64,000 nucleotides of DNA from Cenococcum geophilum 1.58 (GCA_001692895.1 KV748230.1:558001-622000); one strand, 5' to 3'. Positions 1-12,184 are shown, counted from the first letter of the stretch. A program made the numbers and translations. The notes: generated by a model from the letters alone, not told the origin.

Positions 1-2100
1 CAGTTATAATGCTACGCCTTAGTCTAATGTGTTATTTAGGCGATTGTTTACTATTACTAATATAGTATATTATTCTTGGGCCAAAAAGCGATCTAGCTTT
101 CTCTCTTTAATACTAGATATTTATTTAATAGGCTCTAGTATAAAGCGGCGAGTAATTAAGACCCTATTAGGGTTTAGGGAGTATTATAGTTATTATTAGG
201 CTAATTAGTTAATGGGTAAGATTGTTAAGGAGGTAGAGGTATAATATCTAACTTTAAACTCCTAGGCTAATTAGCTAACTTTTTTAGAGATAACTTAAGC
301 TTTAAGCGTTAAATAAGTGGGTAGTAATTATCTATAATAATATTAACTTTAAGGATAAGAAGCGTAACTAGGTTATAGGCTATATAGATACTATATAGTT
401 AATAATAACAGCGGCTATTATTCTTTACCCTAAACTACTACTTTTAGGTTTATGTTAATCTATATATAATCTAATAATACTACTTAGGCTTAATAATATA
501 TTGGTTGCCCCTAGTATATCTAGTAAATATAGTAGGATTGGGTTAAATATTACGCGAAGCCTTATATTAAATATAATTAAAAGACTTTATATAGCTAGTA
601 TTAACTCTATATTTAGAGATAGTAATTGCTATTCTAAAATGCTAAGTATGTATTATCTTAATATAAATCAGACTAAGTTCTAGCAATTTAAGACTATACT
701 TAAGGATAAGGGTACGATTAAAGGTGCTTATAGCGTCTATAAAAGTATATTTCTAAACTAGCTTAGTTTATAGGTACCAGAAGACCCTAAAGTTAGACCT
801 ATCCGTAATAACTTCTATAATTAACTCTGGCTTATCTATAGAGACTAACTTATAGTAATCTATATTAGGGCTACTAAAAATAAATAAACCTAGGCTCGCC
901 GACTATATAACTGACGGGATTGGCTTCTTAGTATACCTATATGGTTCTATATCTAGATAAACCTACTAAATACTATTATCCGTATATATTGGACACCTAT
1001 TATTTTTTAAAGAGGCTTATTATTGCTTATAAGCTAATACTACTATATAGGGTTGCATTTAGTGTAGTTAGGAGAACGCTAAATATTATCTAATGGAACT
1101 AATTGTTGCGCAGGGCTTTACGGCGCGCGTAGTTGCATTATTCTATATAGTAATGCAACGTAAGGGCTACCTTATTGCCTCTGGTAGAGACTTTTTTAAG
1201 CAAATAGACCACATTACTAATGCTATTAGTTCTCTTATACCAGATTAATTTTTAAAACTTATTAAAGACGTCCGTCTAGCCGCCTTTATATTAAATATAT
1301 AGAATAGTAATGGCTCTAATAAGTAACTATATAATGATATTAAATTCCAGATAATATATTGTATGCTTTAGGGAGTTAAGCTATTTCTAAGTATTTAGTA
1401 TACTATTAAATATGCTAAGGCACTTTATTAACCCTCTTATTGCCTACTTTTTTAGCGCGTCTTAGCTTAACTATAGCCACAAGATATTATTCTATTAATA
1501 AAATCTCTCCTTAATAAACACTCCTAAATTATAGTATGTAATACTATCCTCTAGGCTTATTAACTAGCTTAGTAGGGTTACTATATATAAAGCAATCAAC
1601 CTTAGGCTTAAGTATTTTAATAATAGCTATAAGATTAAGATAAAGTGTTATATGAACTTAACCTATAATATAGATATTATATTTAACCGAGCATATCTAT
1701 CTAATATTTAGGTTAGGGCGTTACGTAAAAAAGTAGAGGCTATATTTAGCGAGTATATGCCTAGGACTTATATTACTGCTATCATACTACCGGATATGTT
1801 TTTATTTATACCCTCTTTACTTTAAATCTAGCTAAACCGCGGAGTGTTAAAGAATTGGCTAGTAAGAAGTTTTTTTAATTCTTATAATATCTTATAAGAA
1901 GGTATTAAGGTGCTAGCAGATAAAGTTAATTAGTTTAACTAGTAGTACGTCTGATAATTAGATATATTTAGGGGGTTGAACCCTTCTAATACCCTAGATA
2001 GTCTTAATGGATTTACTAATATAGAAGATTATACTAATTAGGTTAGGGAGGGGTTAGATAGAGTTATTAATCTAATAATTAACCTTATAGGAATTGAAGT
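1..2100 (+). pseudogene. RIP-degraded coding remnant, family uncertain
   Basis: Plus-strand reading gives long protein-like stretches broken mainly by TAA/TAG, as expected of RIP. Examples are VVIIYNNINFKDKKRN near 322-369, a stop-free 60-codon stretch at 501-683, and GRDFFKQIDHITNAISS near 1,183-1,235. The (N/D)NINF...KRNQ.IG.. pattern followed by ITTAAII is loosely reminiscent of fungal transposon-associated DUF6589 proteins, but I cannot confirm this. No clean terminal repeats were found on the left because the window starts inside the element. Function not assigned. Confidence 0.35.
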
Positions 2101-2120
2101 AGCTAACTAATCTCTAGACT

Positions 2121-2275
2121 CCTGTAAACTTTTATAAACTCCTATAAACTCCTAAACTAATTAAACACCTATATTTATTAATGCTCTAAACTAGTATACC
2201 TATAATAACTCCCTTAGGTTAAATTTACCTAGTCTTTAAACTTCTAGGCTAATTAGATACCTATATTTTTATTTA
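2121..2275 (+). repeat. Plus-oriented copies of the ACTCCTATAAACTCCTAGGCTAATTA motif (left group)
   Basis: Two copies of the motif that forms the ends of the 3.9-6.9 kb element occur at about 2,131-2,165 (AAACTCCTATAAACTCCTAA, then ACTAATTAAACACC) and 2,243-2,275 (TAAACTTCTAGGCTAATTAG). Both point right. They may be subterminal repeats of an outer or related element; inverted copies lie at about 6.7-7.3 kb. Confidence 0.6.
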
Positions 2276-2430
2276 ACTAGGCTAACTAATCTATATATAA
2301 CCTTTTATACAACCTTTTATATAAACTTTTATATAAACTTTTATATATAAGACAACGACAGAACCCGGCAACTATATTTAACTACTATCTACCTATACTA
2401 CTTACTGGGCAACTCTGAGGCTTCTATAAC

Positions 2431-2610
2431 GCCTTATAGTTAGGCCCGTATTAAATAGTGCCGTTATTTAGGATTACTCCCTTAAATTAACATAGCTGGA
2501 TTAAAGCTTGCCTATAAAGGATGCCTTATAGTTTAGCCTATATTAAATAGTATTATTATCTAAGTTTTACCCTTTAGATTAGCGCAGCCGGATTAAAGCT
2601 TACCTATAAA
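2431..2610. repeat. Tandem duplication, two units of about 92 bp
   Basis: Unit 1 begins GCCTTATAGTTAGGCCCGTA at 2,431 and unit 2 begins GCCTTATAGTTTAGCCTATA at 2,523. Each ends in a GGATTAAAGCTTRCCTATAAA segment. Differences are largely C/T and G/A transitions, consistent with RIP acting after the duplication. Confidence 0.75.
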
Positions 2611-2619
2611 AAAAATGCT

Positions 2620-3600
2620 ATAAAAGCCACTACTTTAGCGTACTAGAGTGCCAGAAAGTAACACTAACCCTTTTTTCCCCTTATGATATAATACCACTAC
2701 TGCTAGGACCTAGTAGTGGACTACTAGACGGCTTATACGCCGCTAAAGACATTAGCCTAGGAGGTAGGGGCAAGGGATCCTTAGGGTTCTTACGCTTTTA
2801 CTTTAAGAGGCTATACCTACTAGAACGGGCCGCTACTTAGTAGCGAGCGCAGGTATTCCTAGGCCTGCTTACTTATTATATACCCTTTTTAGAGTATACC
2901 TAATACTCCTTACCTAAGGCTTAGTAGGTAGTATATTACTTACTACCTACTAACTCTACCCCTAACTCCGTCTCTATTATCCAGCCAATATAGCCCTAGT
3001 CTTTCCGCTTATTTAGCCCTATAGCCGCTAACCCCGCCGCCAACTATAACTACTATTTGCCTTAGGTAGTAGGGGCGTACGCGGTAATCGCCTTACCGTA
3101 GGGGGCTTAAGCCTATAATAGGCGGGCGGGGTTAGTGTACTAGGCAAGAGCAAACCCGGTAGTAGTAAGGGCTAGCAGCAAAAGGGCCGGTAATAGGGGG
3201 AGGGCTAAGGTAGGAGTAAGGGCTAGGGTAGGAGCGAGGGTTAGGGTAGGAGCAGAAGTAGGAGCCGGAGCTAGGGCCGGTAATAGTAATAGTAGTAGTA
3301 GTCTATAAATATATATAAGCTAAGTATATACTATATAGTTATTAATACTTACGGCTCCTTTCCTAACTCCCTACCACTAAACCATTTATCCTTATTATCG
3401 TCGTTATTGTTATTGTCGGCGGCGGCAGCGCTGGCGGCAGTGCTGCTGTTGCTGTTATTGCTATTACTATTACTGTTACTACTGCTACTACTATTAGAAG
3501 GGGAGGGTAGCGGTAAGGGTAAGAGCGAGGGCACCTATTAAAACTAGTTAGTTATATCTTATAGTTAATAGTTAGAGTTCTAATACTAACTACATTTTAA
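2620..3600. other. Low-complexity stretch, no supported gene
   Basis: This stretch holds G-rich short tandem copies of AGGGCTAGGGTAGGAGC-like units (about 3,180-3,290) and a degenerate trinucleotide run (about 3,395-3,492; repeated TTA/CTG/GCG triplets). A minus-strand frame across the run reads Ser/Asn/Ala-rich low complexity and is not taken as a gene. GC is somewhat higher than in the flanks. Confidence 0.6.
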
Positions 3601-3865
3601 TCTAAATTCTGCTAGACCGAAGCTAGCAATAATAAAGAAGGGCCGTAGCTCGTAGTGTTCTTTCTTTATTAAGAAGGATATTAGGGAAATACGTACGTAC
3701 CTAGAGAGTAGGAGGAGATATTTTAAAAGCTTTAATAGGAGATAGTTAATAGGTGTAAGTGTAAAGAACAGTTTTAAAGTAGTTAAAGATATTATTACAC
3801 GAAATTAGAAATTTAATTTATATTTACTTAAATTTTCTTAAATTTTCTTAAAATTTTAAACTACT

Positions 3866-6800
3866 ATAAACTCCTGGGCCAATTAAAACAATATACTATC
3901 TTCTACGAACTCCTATAAACTCCTATAAACTTCTAGGCTAATTAAATATATTCTATATATTAATATAAAAGTTCTCTATACCCTTTAGAGTCGCTTACCT
4001 TATATACCCTCTCTTTAAAATAGGTATAAAGGTTAGTATTTTATTAGTATTTAAATCTTTCTTTATTAACGGCAACCAACATATTAATAGAGTAGTAGGC
4101 TCTATACTTTTACGCCTCTGTCTTTATCTTTTTTAACTAGGAGTAGTGATTTTTTATATATCTAATATATTAATAACTGGCTACTAGATATTTAACTAGC
4201 TACTATTAGGGCTATACCTAGTAATACTTCTAAAGTGCGAGCTTGTTTAAGCTATTTTATAATACGCTAAATACCTTCTAGTATACTATTAAGTAGGATA
4301 AGTAAGGTTAGTAATAGTAATACTAGCATATTAATAACTCCATTAACTTATTCTTCTAGTTATAAGGTTAATGGCGGTATACTAACTCTTACTATATTTA
4401 ATAACGTATGCTTATTTGCTCTGGCCGTCTTAATTATATATAACTATATAGCCCTTAACACCTCTCGTCTTATAACTTATATGGCAAGAGTATTATTCCT
4501 TTTATAAATAGTTACGGCGTAATTAGATACACTAGTATGAGATTCCTAACTATGCTAACCTTATAGCTCCTATAGCTGCTACTATTACTTTCTTATATAT
4601 TTTATATCCTTTATCTTAGTATATAAATCGTTAACCTCCTTAATAAAGTCCTAATGTCGCTCTACTAACAGTTGCCTAGATTTCTCTCTATAAGGCTATA
4701 TTTAAAGTAAAGGAGCTTTAGTATAGAGATAATTAAAGGTTGGCATCTCCTAAAAGTCCGGTCCTAGTTTATACGTATAAGTAAGCTTCTAGCGGTATAG
4801 GGATGCGCCTATATATATTACTATATAATGCTTCTACCTATATAGTTGCCTATTTATTAATAAGAGTTAGGGTAAGGTAAGCTTACGTACTATTTCTTAG
4901 CTAAGTAATTAGTTATAGGATATCTAGAGCCTAAGTAAGAGTTAGAAGTAGTGCTAAATTATAATAACTATAATATTAATCTAGTGGTATGTAGGTAACC
5001 TAAACTTATAGTAGTAACTTATCCTCGCTAACGTAAGTTAAAAAGGCCTTTTAATAGTATATACCGTTAATTATTTCCATCTATATAGTTAATAGCCTAG
5101 CATAATAAGATATCTCTGCCTTACTCTAAAATCTAATTATTATAGCTTTATTAATAGAAGTAGGAGCTTAGCTTAAAGCTAATATCTAAGAGGAAACACT
5201 TTCCGTATTACTTATGTTGCTAGGCGTATAGCCGTTGCCTAGTTAACTATATATTATTACTTAATTAGCTAGTAGTTAATTCTAATATAGCCTATAAGCG
5301 GTCTTCTAAGGTGCGTCTAGTTATAGCTATTGCTGTTTAATTTCTGGTCTATTAACACCTTTTATATTAAAGGCCCAATATAGCAAAAATATATAACCTT
5401 TACTAGTCTAACCATAGCCCCGTCTATCGCAACTAAAACGCTACTAATAATTTATAAGACTCTTTATAATTAGAAACTTCTAAAGCGCTACCTATTTAAT
5501 ATCTAGGATATTAATACCTATACTAAGAGAGGTTATTACTACTATAATCCTTATAGCCGATAAGAATTTCTTAAACTCTTTATATTAAGTAGTACGATTA
5601 TGCTTTTAAATATATACAGTATATACCTAGACTATATTAGTAACGCAATAAGCTTTACTATTAGCATTAGTAGTATACTATTTATTAGGTATAAAGGTTA
5701 AAGTCTTTATAAGGAGTGCTCTTTAGAAGTATACCACTGCATCCTAAACAGACCGACGACCGTCTATAAAGATAATCATCTTTAGTATTTACTCCAGGCC
5801 TGCGGTATCTAAATCTATATATACGTTTAATAAGAAGTATAGTGCGTCCCATAAATCTACCTTGCCTTTACTAAGCGGTAGTACGTAGATTAAGACATTG
5901 GGGCGATTTATAGAAGTTTTAATAACCTTAGTTAAGTATATATGGTCACCTATAAAGCGAAAACCGGCGTTACTAAGAACTAGTTGTTCTGCCTCCTTAT
6001 AAAGTATAGTAAAATAACTAAACTAAATTATATCCTAACGAAGTATTGTCTATAGCTCGCCTAACATTATAAACATTAGTTAGAATAATTCCTATTACTT
6101 TACTAGATAATACTTATTAATTATAATAAGTCTAATCCTAGCCTATAGTTCTAAGCTCTTTAATATATCTCGGAAAGACTTTAATAAGGCCTACTTAGGA
6201 CTAAGAAGTATATGTGTATACATACCATCCTTTACTTTTTTAATTAGGGCCCTATTTAGGTTCCTACTCTTAGCAGTAATAAGGTACGGATTAGAACTAT
6301 TAAGCTTCCGGATATTATCTAACTATTTATTACTAAGCTTACTTAGTAAAACTAACTAGATAGTAATCCTACCCATTAAGATTAAAAAAGTATATTACTA
6401 AAACCAAATATTAGACGTCTTAAGGTGCGTATTTATTTAAAACAAGGGGTTTAAGGGTGGCCTCCTAGGTTTATATGCTAGAGTATTCGTTTAAGATATG
6501 CTTTTAGAACGGCCATTTATAATAGAATATTTTCCTTACGCTAAGCTTCCCTAATAATAGATAGCAATTCTTCTAGGTTTATTAAACTAATTGCTGTAAT
6601 ACAACCTAGTTATAGTATTAGGCGTAGACAAACCTCTACCCCGCCCGCCCTAGTCTTCCGCTAACCCTTATACCATTTCTTCCTATAATTATAATTTTGT
6701 TTAGGCATCTAATTAGCCTAAAAGTTTATAGGAGTTTATAGGAGTTAAAAATAATATAAATTGGCTATACTCTAATCGGTAATAGGTGGATATAGAAGAG

Positions 6801-6882
6801 TAATACTAGTAACGCGCCCTAGGGTTCTAGATATAAGCAATTTAACTAGCCTAAGAGTTTGTAAAAGTTTATAGGAGTTTAT
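3866..6882 (-). mobile_element. Decayed DNA transposon with iterated inverted terminal motifs
   Basis: An inner inverted pair is clear. AACTCCTATAAACTCCTATA... at 3,908-3,943 reads rightward, and the same ~36-bp sequence ending in TAGGCTAATTAGAT reads leftward from 6,746 to 6,710. An outer pair of diverged copies lies at about 3,866-3,898 and 6,841-6,882. Repeated inward-facing subterminal motifs resemble hAT- or Mutator-like ends, but the superfamily is not established. The interior reads best on the minus strand. Clean target duplications were not identified. Confidence 0.65.
4000..6708 (-). pseudogene. Probable transposase remnant inside the 3.9-6.9 kb element
   Basis: Starting at an ATG at 6,708-6,706, just inside the right inverted repeat, the minus strand reads MPKQNYNYRKKWYKG. 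It then continues for roughly 2.7 kb as a protein-like but stop-interrupted frame, with most stops at possible former Gln/Arg/Trp codons. Short passages remain readable, for example RFRYRRPGVNTKDDYLYRRS near 5,770-5,830. I do not recognise catalytic residues, so the family is left open. Its placement between inverted repeats is the main reason to call it a transposase. Confidence 0.4.
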
Positions 6883-7265
6883 AAAGGTTATGGGACTTAG
6901 CTAGTAATAAAAACAGACGTAATATAGTTGTGGTGTAAATAGTTATAGAAGGAGCGGTTTATAGGTATTATGAAGATTCCTTTTAAAAACGCGGTTAAGG
7001 TTTTGCACGATATATCTCGTACCTTTAACTGCGTTATAATTAGCCTTTATATATATAGAATTAAAGATTATTACCTTAAGATTAAAATACATTGAATAAA
7101 GCATTAATGACTATTGGTGAGGGCCTTAGTAGAGCCAGTTAAAGTTAAAATACGCGATTTAAAACATTTATTTCGCACTAAAGCAACGCCTATAAGCTCT
7201 TAAACGCTTTGTAGAAGATTTTATTAGGTAATAGGGGTACGTAGGGGGCTAAAATTAGTGCGCTG

Positions 7266-7335
7266 TTCTAATTAGTCTAGGAATTAGTAGGAGTTCGGGC
7301 GCTATTCTAATTAGCTTAAGAGTTTGCAAGCGTAT
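7266..7335 (-). repeat. Minus-oriented copies of the AACTCCTA...CTAATTAG motif (right group)
   Basis: Two adjacent copies, TTCTAATTAGTCTAGGAATT and TTCTAATTAGCTTAAGAGTT, are read leftward. Each is preceded by GCGCTR. They mirror the rightward copies at 2.1-2.3 kb and 3.9 kb. Confidence 0.5.
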
Positions 7336-7411
7336 TAGATGGTCTATATATTATCCTATATTACGGAACAAATCTTTTATAAAGTGTCTAATTTATAAGA
7401 TAATATATAGG

Positions 7412-7692
7412 GGATATACTTAGCAGAGGCACGTATAGAGGCTATTGGGAATATAGCGGGGACCTAATGTAGAGCTTTGCGCAAAGCCTTGTATAGAGCT
7501 TTATACAGAGCTTCCTGCAAAGCCTCTATATATAGAGCCTCCTACAGAGCCTCTATATGTAGAGTTTCCTATAAAGCCTTATACAGAGCCTTATATAAAG
7601 CTTTATATAGAACTTCGTGTAGAGCTTTGTATAGAGCTTTATATAGAGCTTTATATAGAGCTTTATATAGAGCTTTATACAGAGCTTTATAG
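7412..7692. repeat. Leader of the 'gggaatatagcggggacc' repeat family followed by 12-bp minisatellite
   Basis: A ~55-bp leader (ATACTTAGCAGAGGCACG ... GGGAATATAGCGGGGACC) is followed by about 18 units of the 12-mer TAGAGCTTTATA and variants. The same leader occurs at 39,310-39,362, 36,803-36,858 and 61,521-61,575, and the 12-mer array recurs only at 39.36-40.05 kb. The unit is a multiple of 3 with no stop in several frames, so it mimics an ORF (RALYRALY...). I do not treat it as coding. Confidence 0.85.
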
Positions 7693-7767
7693 TAGATTAT
7701 AGTAACTAAAGTTATTAGTATAATATAGTTATAGCATTGGAATTAATTAATTTTAGTATATTATTAC

Positions 7768-7955
7768 AGCTAAAAATTAGGGTCTGCTTAACTTGTTTAA
7801 GTCGCGATTTTAATAATTTGCGGTAATTTGTAGTGATTTGCTATAAATATACAGACGGGGTAGGTAGGTGTATAAGTAGCCTATATATTTGTAGCAAATT
7901 GCTATAAGTTGCCGTAAATCGCAGGTTTCGTAGACCCTAATTTTCGGCTACTTAA
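7768..7955. mobile_element. Palindromic MITE, about 190 bp
   Basis: The left end CAGCTAAAAATTAGGGTCTG matches the reverse complement of the right end (TAGCCGAAAATTAGGGTCTA). The similarity continues inward: GCGATTTTAATAATTTGCGG... against GCGATTTACGGCAACTTATA..., followed by AATTTGCTA-like segments. The whole element is therefore a near-palindrome able to fold back. No coding capacity. The target duplication cannot be fixed because bases at the edges have changed. Confidence 0.7.
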
Positions 7956-9210
7956 AAAAAAAATCCTAATAAACCTATACTAAAGTAGAGTAAAGGGAAT
8001 TTTAAAGGATTAAAAAATAAGCCAATACCTATAATAAGAACTGCGGTATATATATAGGGTAAAGCCTAATTTATTAATATCTTATATAAGATATACCCCA
8101 ATATAACCTAGCTATACTAGCGGCTTATAGGTAAGGCTATGGCGTACGCTAATAATAAAGCTTAATTTAAAAAGCACCCTTCCTAGACCTAGTCCGCTAC
8201 TCCATACTAGCTTAATAGATCATTTATATTAAAAAAAAGGGCTATTTAACTAAGGTCTTTTACTACCTACTAGTAAACCGCCAGTAGTAATCTATACTAA
8301 TAACTTATATACTATTCTATATATATACTATATAAATAAAATATAAGGCTAAAGTATAGGTTAGTGGCAGATTTAACGGGTATATAGCCTTACTATCTAT
8401 AAATCTAGCTATATATAAGTAATTTATAACCTATCTATAAATTATATATGGCGCTACGCCGGTATAGCGTAGGGCTAAAGTATAGTTAGGTATAAATAGT
8501 TTCTAAAGTAGTAGTAACTAATTTATTAAGGGTAATCGAGTTCTAGGGATCTGAGCTTACTTTTTAGTATATAGCCGGCCAATTCGTTAGTTTAGAAGGA
8601 AGGACTTTATATTTATAGAATCTATAATAGATACGAAATATTATTAAGTCTTTAAATATAGAATCTGTTCTAATTTAATAGATAGCTTAATAAATATTAA
8701 GTTTAGTAAAGACCTTTACTTAACTTAAACCTATAAAAGTTTTATTAATTAAAGGAAAAAAGTAATAATTCTTTTAAATAATAGTGTTTAGCTTTTAGTA
8801 GTTAATAGAAAAATAAACGCTACTATTAGCCTTTTTTGTAAAAGGATAAGAAAAGTAAAAGGAGCTTAAATCGGCTTAATAAACTCTTTATTAAGATTAT
8901 TAATTAAATATTACTTTAAGCTTATCTCTAGTTTACTTATTCAGGAGGCTATAGTTTTAAAAGTTATTAAGTTTTAATTAAATCTTATAATTATATATCT
9001 AGTAAAGAGGTAACTAATCTAAAGCCGCTTTTAAGAATACGTTTAACTAGCTCTTTATTAGTTTCTTTAGCTAGTCTTTTTTCTCTCTTAATAATTATCT
9101 AGTTATTTTTATATAAGCTAGTTATAAAGACCTTACTATTCTTTTAATATATATTATAGTAATATCTACTATAAGGAGGTCGCGTAACTTTAGGGGGTTA
9201 CTTAGCTTTA
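7956..9210 (+). pseudogene. Unassigned RIPped coding-like remnant
   Basis: The plus strand reads protein-like with stops at presumed former Gln codons, for example FINILYKIYPNITQLYQRLI near 8,066-8,125. There is no recognisable motif and no terminal repeats were found. It ends where base composition returns to normal ahead of the gene island. Confidence 0.3.
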
Positions 9211-10010
9211 GGGGTTCTAGGGTATTAGCGTTGTCGTTCCTTCCCTTAACTCCTATTATATATTCTAAAGGCTAGGATACTTGCTATGACAACGGGTACA
9301 AACTTAGCCTTATACATCGTAAAAGGCATAGGTGGTATAGCAAACTCGAACACCTAAGGATTCTCCGCAAAATGCTAACAAGATAAAGCGAACTGCTCCT
9401 TAACTTTGTGTTTTTAGATTGATAGGAGTTAGTTTATAGCAACGGGTACATTATCCCTCTGAAACTAGATATGAAAATAATAACCAAATATCTCTCTACA
9501 AGCCTTTTAAATACAACTAAGGTATCTCTAACTTTCTTATTGACAGAACCATGCTATGTAAGACAGTATGTCCCCACCGGAAAGCTCAACCGCATAGTTC
9601 AGCACTGCCGGTTCTTCTCACTCCGAGCCAGGATAAGAATTGAGTAGGCAGCACTCCATTAGATGCATGAATTCAGACTGGAAGTCATAAGTGGAGGAAA
9701 ATGCAAAACAAAAAACTTCCATAATTTGCATAGCATGTGGACTTTTGTTCAAGTAATACACAGAACTCTATCTTTGAGGTGAACTGGTGCGGGTACCACA
9801 TGCAAGGAACCATTCCAAACTCGGAAGGTTTAGCGATGTTGAAGCACGTGCTTCGCCTTCGCCTCCCATTGCGTGCTCCACTTTCCACCCTCAATCGCAG
9901 CGTTGGGGAGCAGCAAAAGCAATAACCACCATGTATATAACTCTCACAGCGAGCCCCATCAATGTCGTCTAGAGACGGACATGCATACTCTTTGCCCAAT
10001 TACTGTGGCC
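9211..10010. other. Non-RIPped upstream region of the efflux-carrier gene
   Basis: CpA/TpG return and AT content falls here, marking the left edge of a gene island. The stretch holds the promoter and 5' leader of the gene at 10,011. Several short upstream frames exist on both strands but none looks like a conserved protein. A 5'-leader intron cannot be excluded. Confidence 0.5.
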
Positions 10011-11408
10011 ATGACCCCTGCTGGTTTACTCCCCTCCCTACTCGCTGCCGTCCAAGCCAGCTTGTCGGTGCTGCTGGTCATATTCTATGGAATTCTTACA
10101 GCCCGATTCAAGCTCTTGGAAACTTCTTCCGCAAAGTCCATATCCAAAGTGTGCGTTAAGGTGTTTCTACCTGCGCTATTGCTTACCAAGATCGGTTCGG
10201 AGTTACACTCTGGATCCGCACATCGTTATCTAATCATCCTCATATGGGCTTTTCTCTGCCATATCGTTTCGTTCTTAGTCGGAATAGCCGCACACTTGGT
10301 GCTTAAATTCCCCGACTGGATCACAGCAGCGATAATGTTCAACAACACGACCAGCTACCCGCTTCTGCTCATTCAATCTTTAGACGAAACTGGTATTCTC
10401 AGTCACCTCGTTGTGACGGATGAATCGACGAGAGACGCCATCGAGCGCGCAAAATCCTACTTCCTTGTCTTTGCTACAGTTTCAAGCTGCCTCACTTTTG
10501 CAGTAGGCCCACGGTTAATTGACACTGAGCACGCGCCAGATCCGCCGGACGACAAAGATGGATTGGAAGATGATAATGAAGTTGAGGATGGGAATACTCC
10601 AACGGACGGTGCCAATGAAGAGACTTCTTTAATTCCACCGCGCACTCGCATGGCATCAGTAGTATCCGTATCCTTTTTCCCATCACGACCGCGCGAGAAT
10701 TCAGTCGTCTATGATCGCCGTCCCTCCTTCGTCGATAAGCGGCGCTGGTTGGACTTTCATCCCCGAACCCGCTGGTGGCTCCTATTTTTGAATGACTTCC
10801 TAAATGCACCTCTAATAGGAGCTGTCTTAGGGGCTATTATTGGTCTCATACCTGTGCTCCACCGCGCCTTCTTCAACGATACATCCGATGGCGGCTGGTT
10901 TAGCGCCTGGCTAACAGTATCTCTTGAAAATGTAGGCCAGCTTTTCGTCCCACTTCCACTGATCGTCGCTGGTGTTTCTCTATACACTTCCAGGGCCAGC
11001 GCAATGCACGCGTCTACCCATACTGCAAGCACGCCATGGCTGACCACTATATTTGTCCTCATGGTGCGATTCGTGGTATGGCCAATTGTGTCTATTGCGG
11101 TTATCTACACGTTAGCGAATAGGACAGACATACTGAGTGACGACCCAATGTTGTGGTTTACGATGATGCTGATGCCGACTGGACCGCCAGCTATGAAACT
11201 TATTACGATGGTGCAGGTCAGTGATGCGGACGAAGAAGAAGAGCATAAGATCGCTAAACTTTTAACGGTACATTAGCCTCACAACCCGTAAGGAGGTTGG
11301 AGCTAGATTGTACTAACAGTAGTCTAGATATCGTACATGATTTCTCCTATACTTGCTTTCACAGTCGTAGGAAGTCTGCGCGCAAGCCAGGCTGTACTTG
11401 GGGCTTAA
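10011..11408 (+). CDS. Auxin efflux carrier family (PIN-like) membrane transporter
   Basis: Two exons, 10,011-11,267 and 11,328-11,408, encode 445 residues. This looks like a fungal member of the auxin-efflux-carrier/Mem_trans family (yeast Ecm3/YLR152C-like), integral membrane transporters whose fungal substrates are mostly unknown. An N-terminal hydrophobic block (residues 5-37, LLAAVQASLSVLLVIFYGIL) is followed by membrane segments at about 47-62, 73-99, 102-124 and 148-167. A long cytosolic loop (170-255) is strongly acidic at 176-204 and Arg/Ser-rich after. The C-terminal bundle has segments at about 260-287, 304-325, 343-369, 380-403 and 420-441. FNNTTSYPLLL (110-120) and FLNAPLIGAVLG (263-274) fit the family's half-helix repeats. 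I chose ATG 10,011 because the first membrane helix follows directly; in-frame ATGs at 9,873 and 9,981 would only add a non-hydrophobic leader. Without the intron the frame would stop prematurely at 11,276, losing the last helix. Confidence 0.85.
11268..11327 (+). other. Spliceosomal intron, 60 bp, in the efflux-carrier gene
   Basis: The donor is GTACAT after ...AAACTTTTAACG, the branch site TACTAAC lies at 11,311-11,317, and the acceptor is TCTAG at 11,323-11,327. It is a phase 0 intron. Splicing joins ...IAKLLT to ISYMISPILAFTVVGSL, which restores the family's expected last membrane helix and ends at TAA 11,406-11,408. Confidence 0.88.
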
Positions 11409-12180
11409 AATTTACATGTGCGAGGCTCTGTTTTAAAGCCTAAAATCTTATGTTTCTCACGTATCACTCTTGGTTAAAAAAAAATCATACATTCACTGAA
11501 TGAATACATCAGACTTCAGGAGCATCTATACTTCTCCCTGGCGACACATATAGTTCTGAATATTAATATGCTGTATACTCTCCTATTTTTCGGCGTGGGT
11601 CATTTGTAAGCTGAACTGCAGACTTTTTCTTTAATATTCATACCAAAGCAACTACTCGTTACCCATTTTGGCGATATTGGGTATTACGCTGGCAGCTCAA
11701 GGGGAGGAGATGAATTTGATTGACTATTTTGCCTCAAATGTAGAGGAATATCTCCATTTTTTCTGATAATTATTGTATAGCTGCTATTTTTGGAGAGGAG
11801 GGCATAGGCTGTGCTTATCAAATAGGCTGCTGTTATACGGCGGTGCTCTGAGGGTTTAAATTGATCAAATAATCTCTGCATCTATATTCTTAGTTGCGAG
11901 TCTTAAATAGAGTTACAGCAGTTGGGTCTGAATGCAGCCAACAGCGGCTAGAATTGCGTTACAGAACAACCTGGGCAGGGATGCATATAATCAATGAAAC
12001 CATAATCGCCCCCTAGATTACGATTCTGCAAAATCGCTGGTATTGATTTTGATTGATTGTATTGATTAAACCTGTCAAGACTTCACGTGAGGAGCACGCG
12101 GTGTTAAGAAACCATTCTTGTAGTGCTAAGCGGTAGTTAACTAATCTATCTAAGGGCCTGGCTATTAAATTATTTTATTA
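11409..12180. other. Non-RIPped intergenic DNA downstream of the carrier gene
   Basis: Base composition is normal. The stretch holds the presumed 3' UTR. A 65-codon minus-strand frame at 11,684-11,881 (begins MQRLFDQFKPSEHRR) has no recognisable domain and no obvious splice partner. It could be an exon of an unrecognised small gene or chance. RIP-like composition resumes gradually after about 12,130. Confidence 0.4.
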
Positions 12181-12184
12181 TACA

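Noticed and set aside
3349-3534. Ser/Asn-rich minus frame
   Set aside because: Arises from a degenerate trinucleotide run; no other coding support.
7477-7692. 71-codon frame RALYRALY
   Set aside because: Same 12-bp minisatellite artefact as at 39.5 kb.
9685-9999. 104-codon minus frame overlapping the carrier gene leader
   Set aside because: Antisense to the upstream region of a well-supported gene, Cys-rich by chance, no domain.
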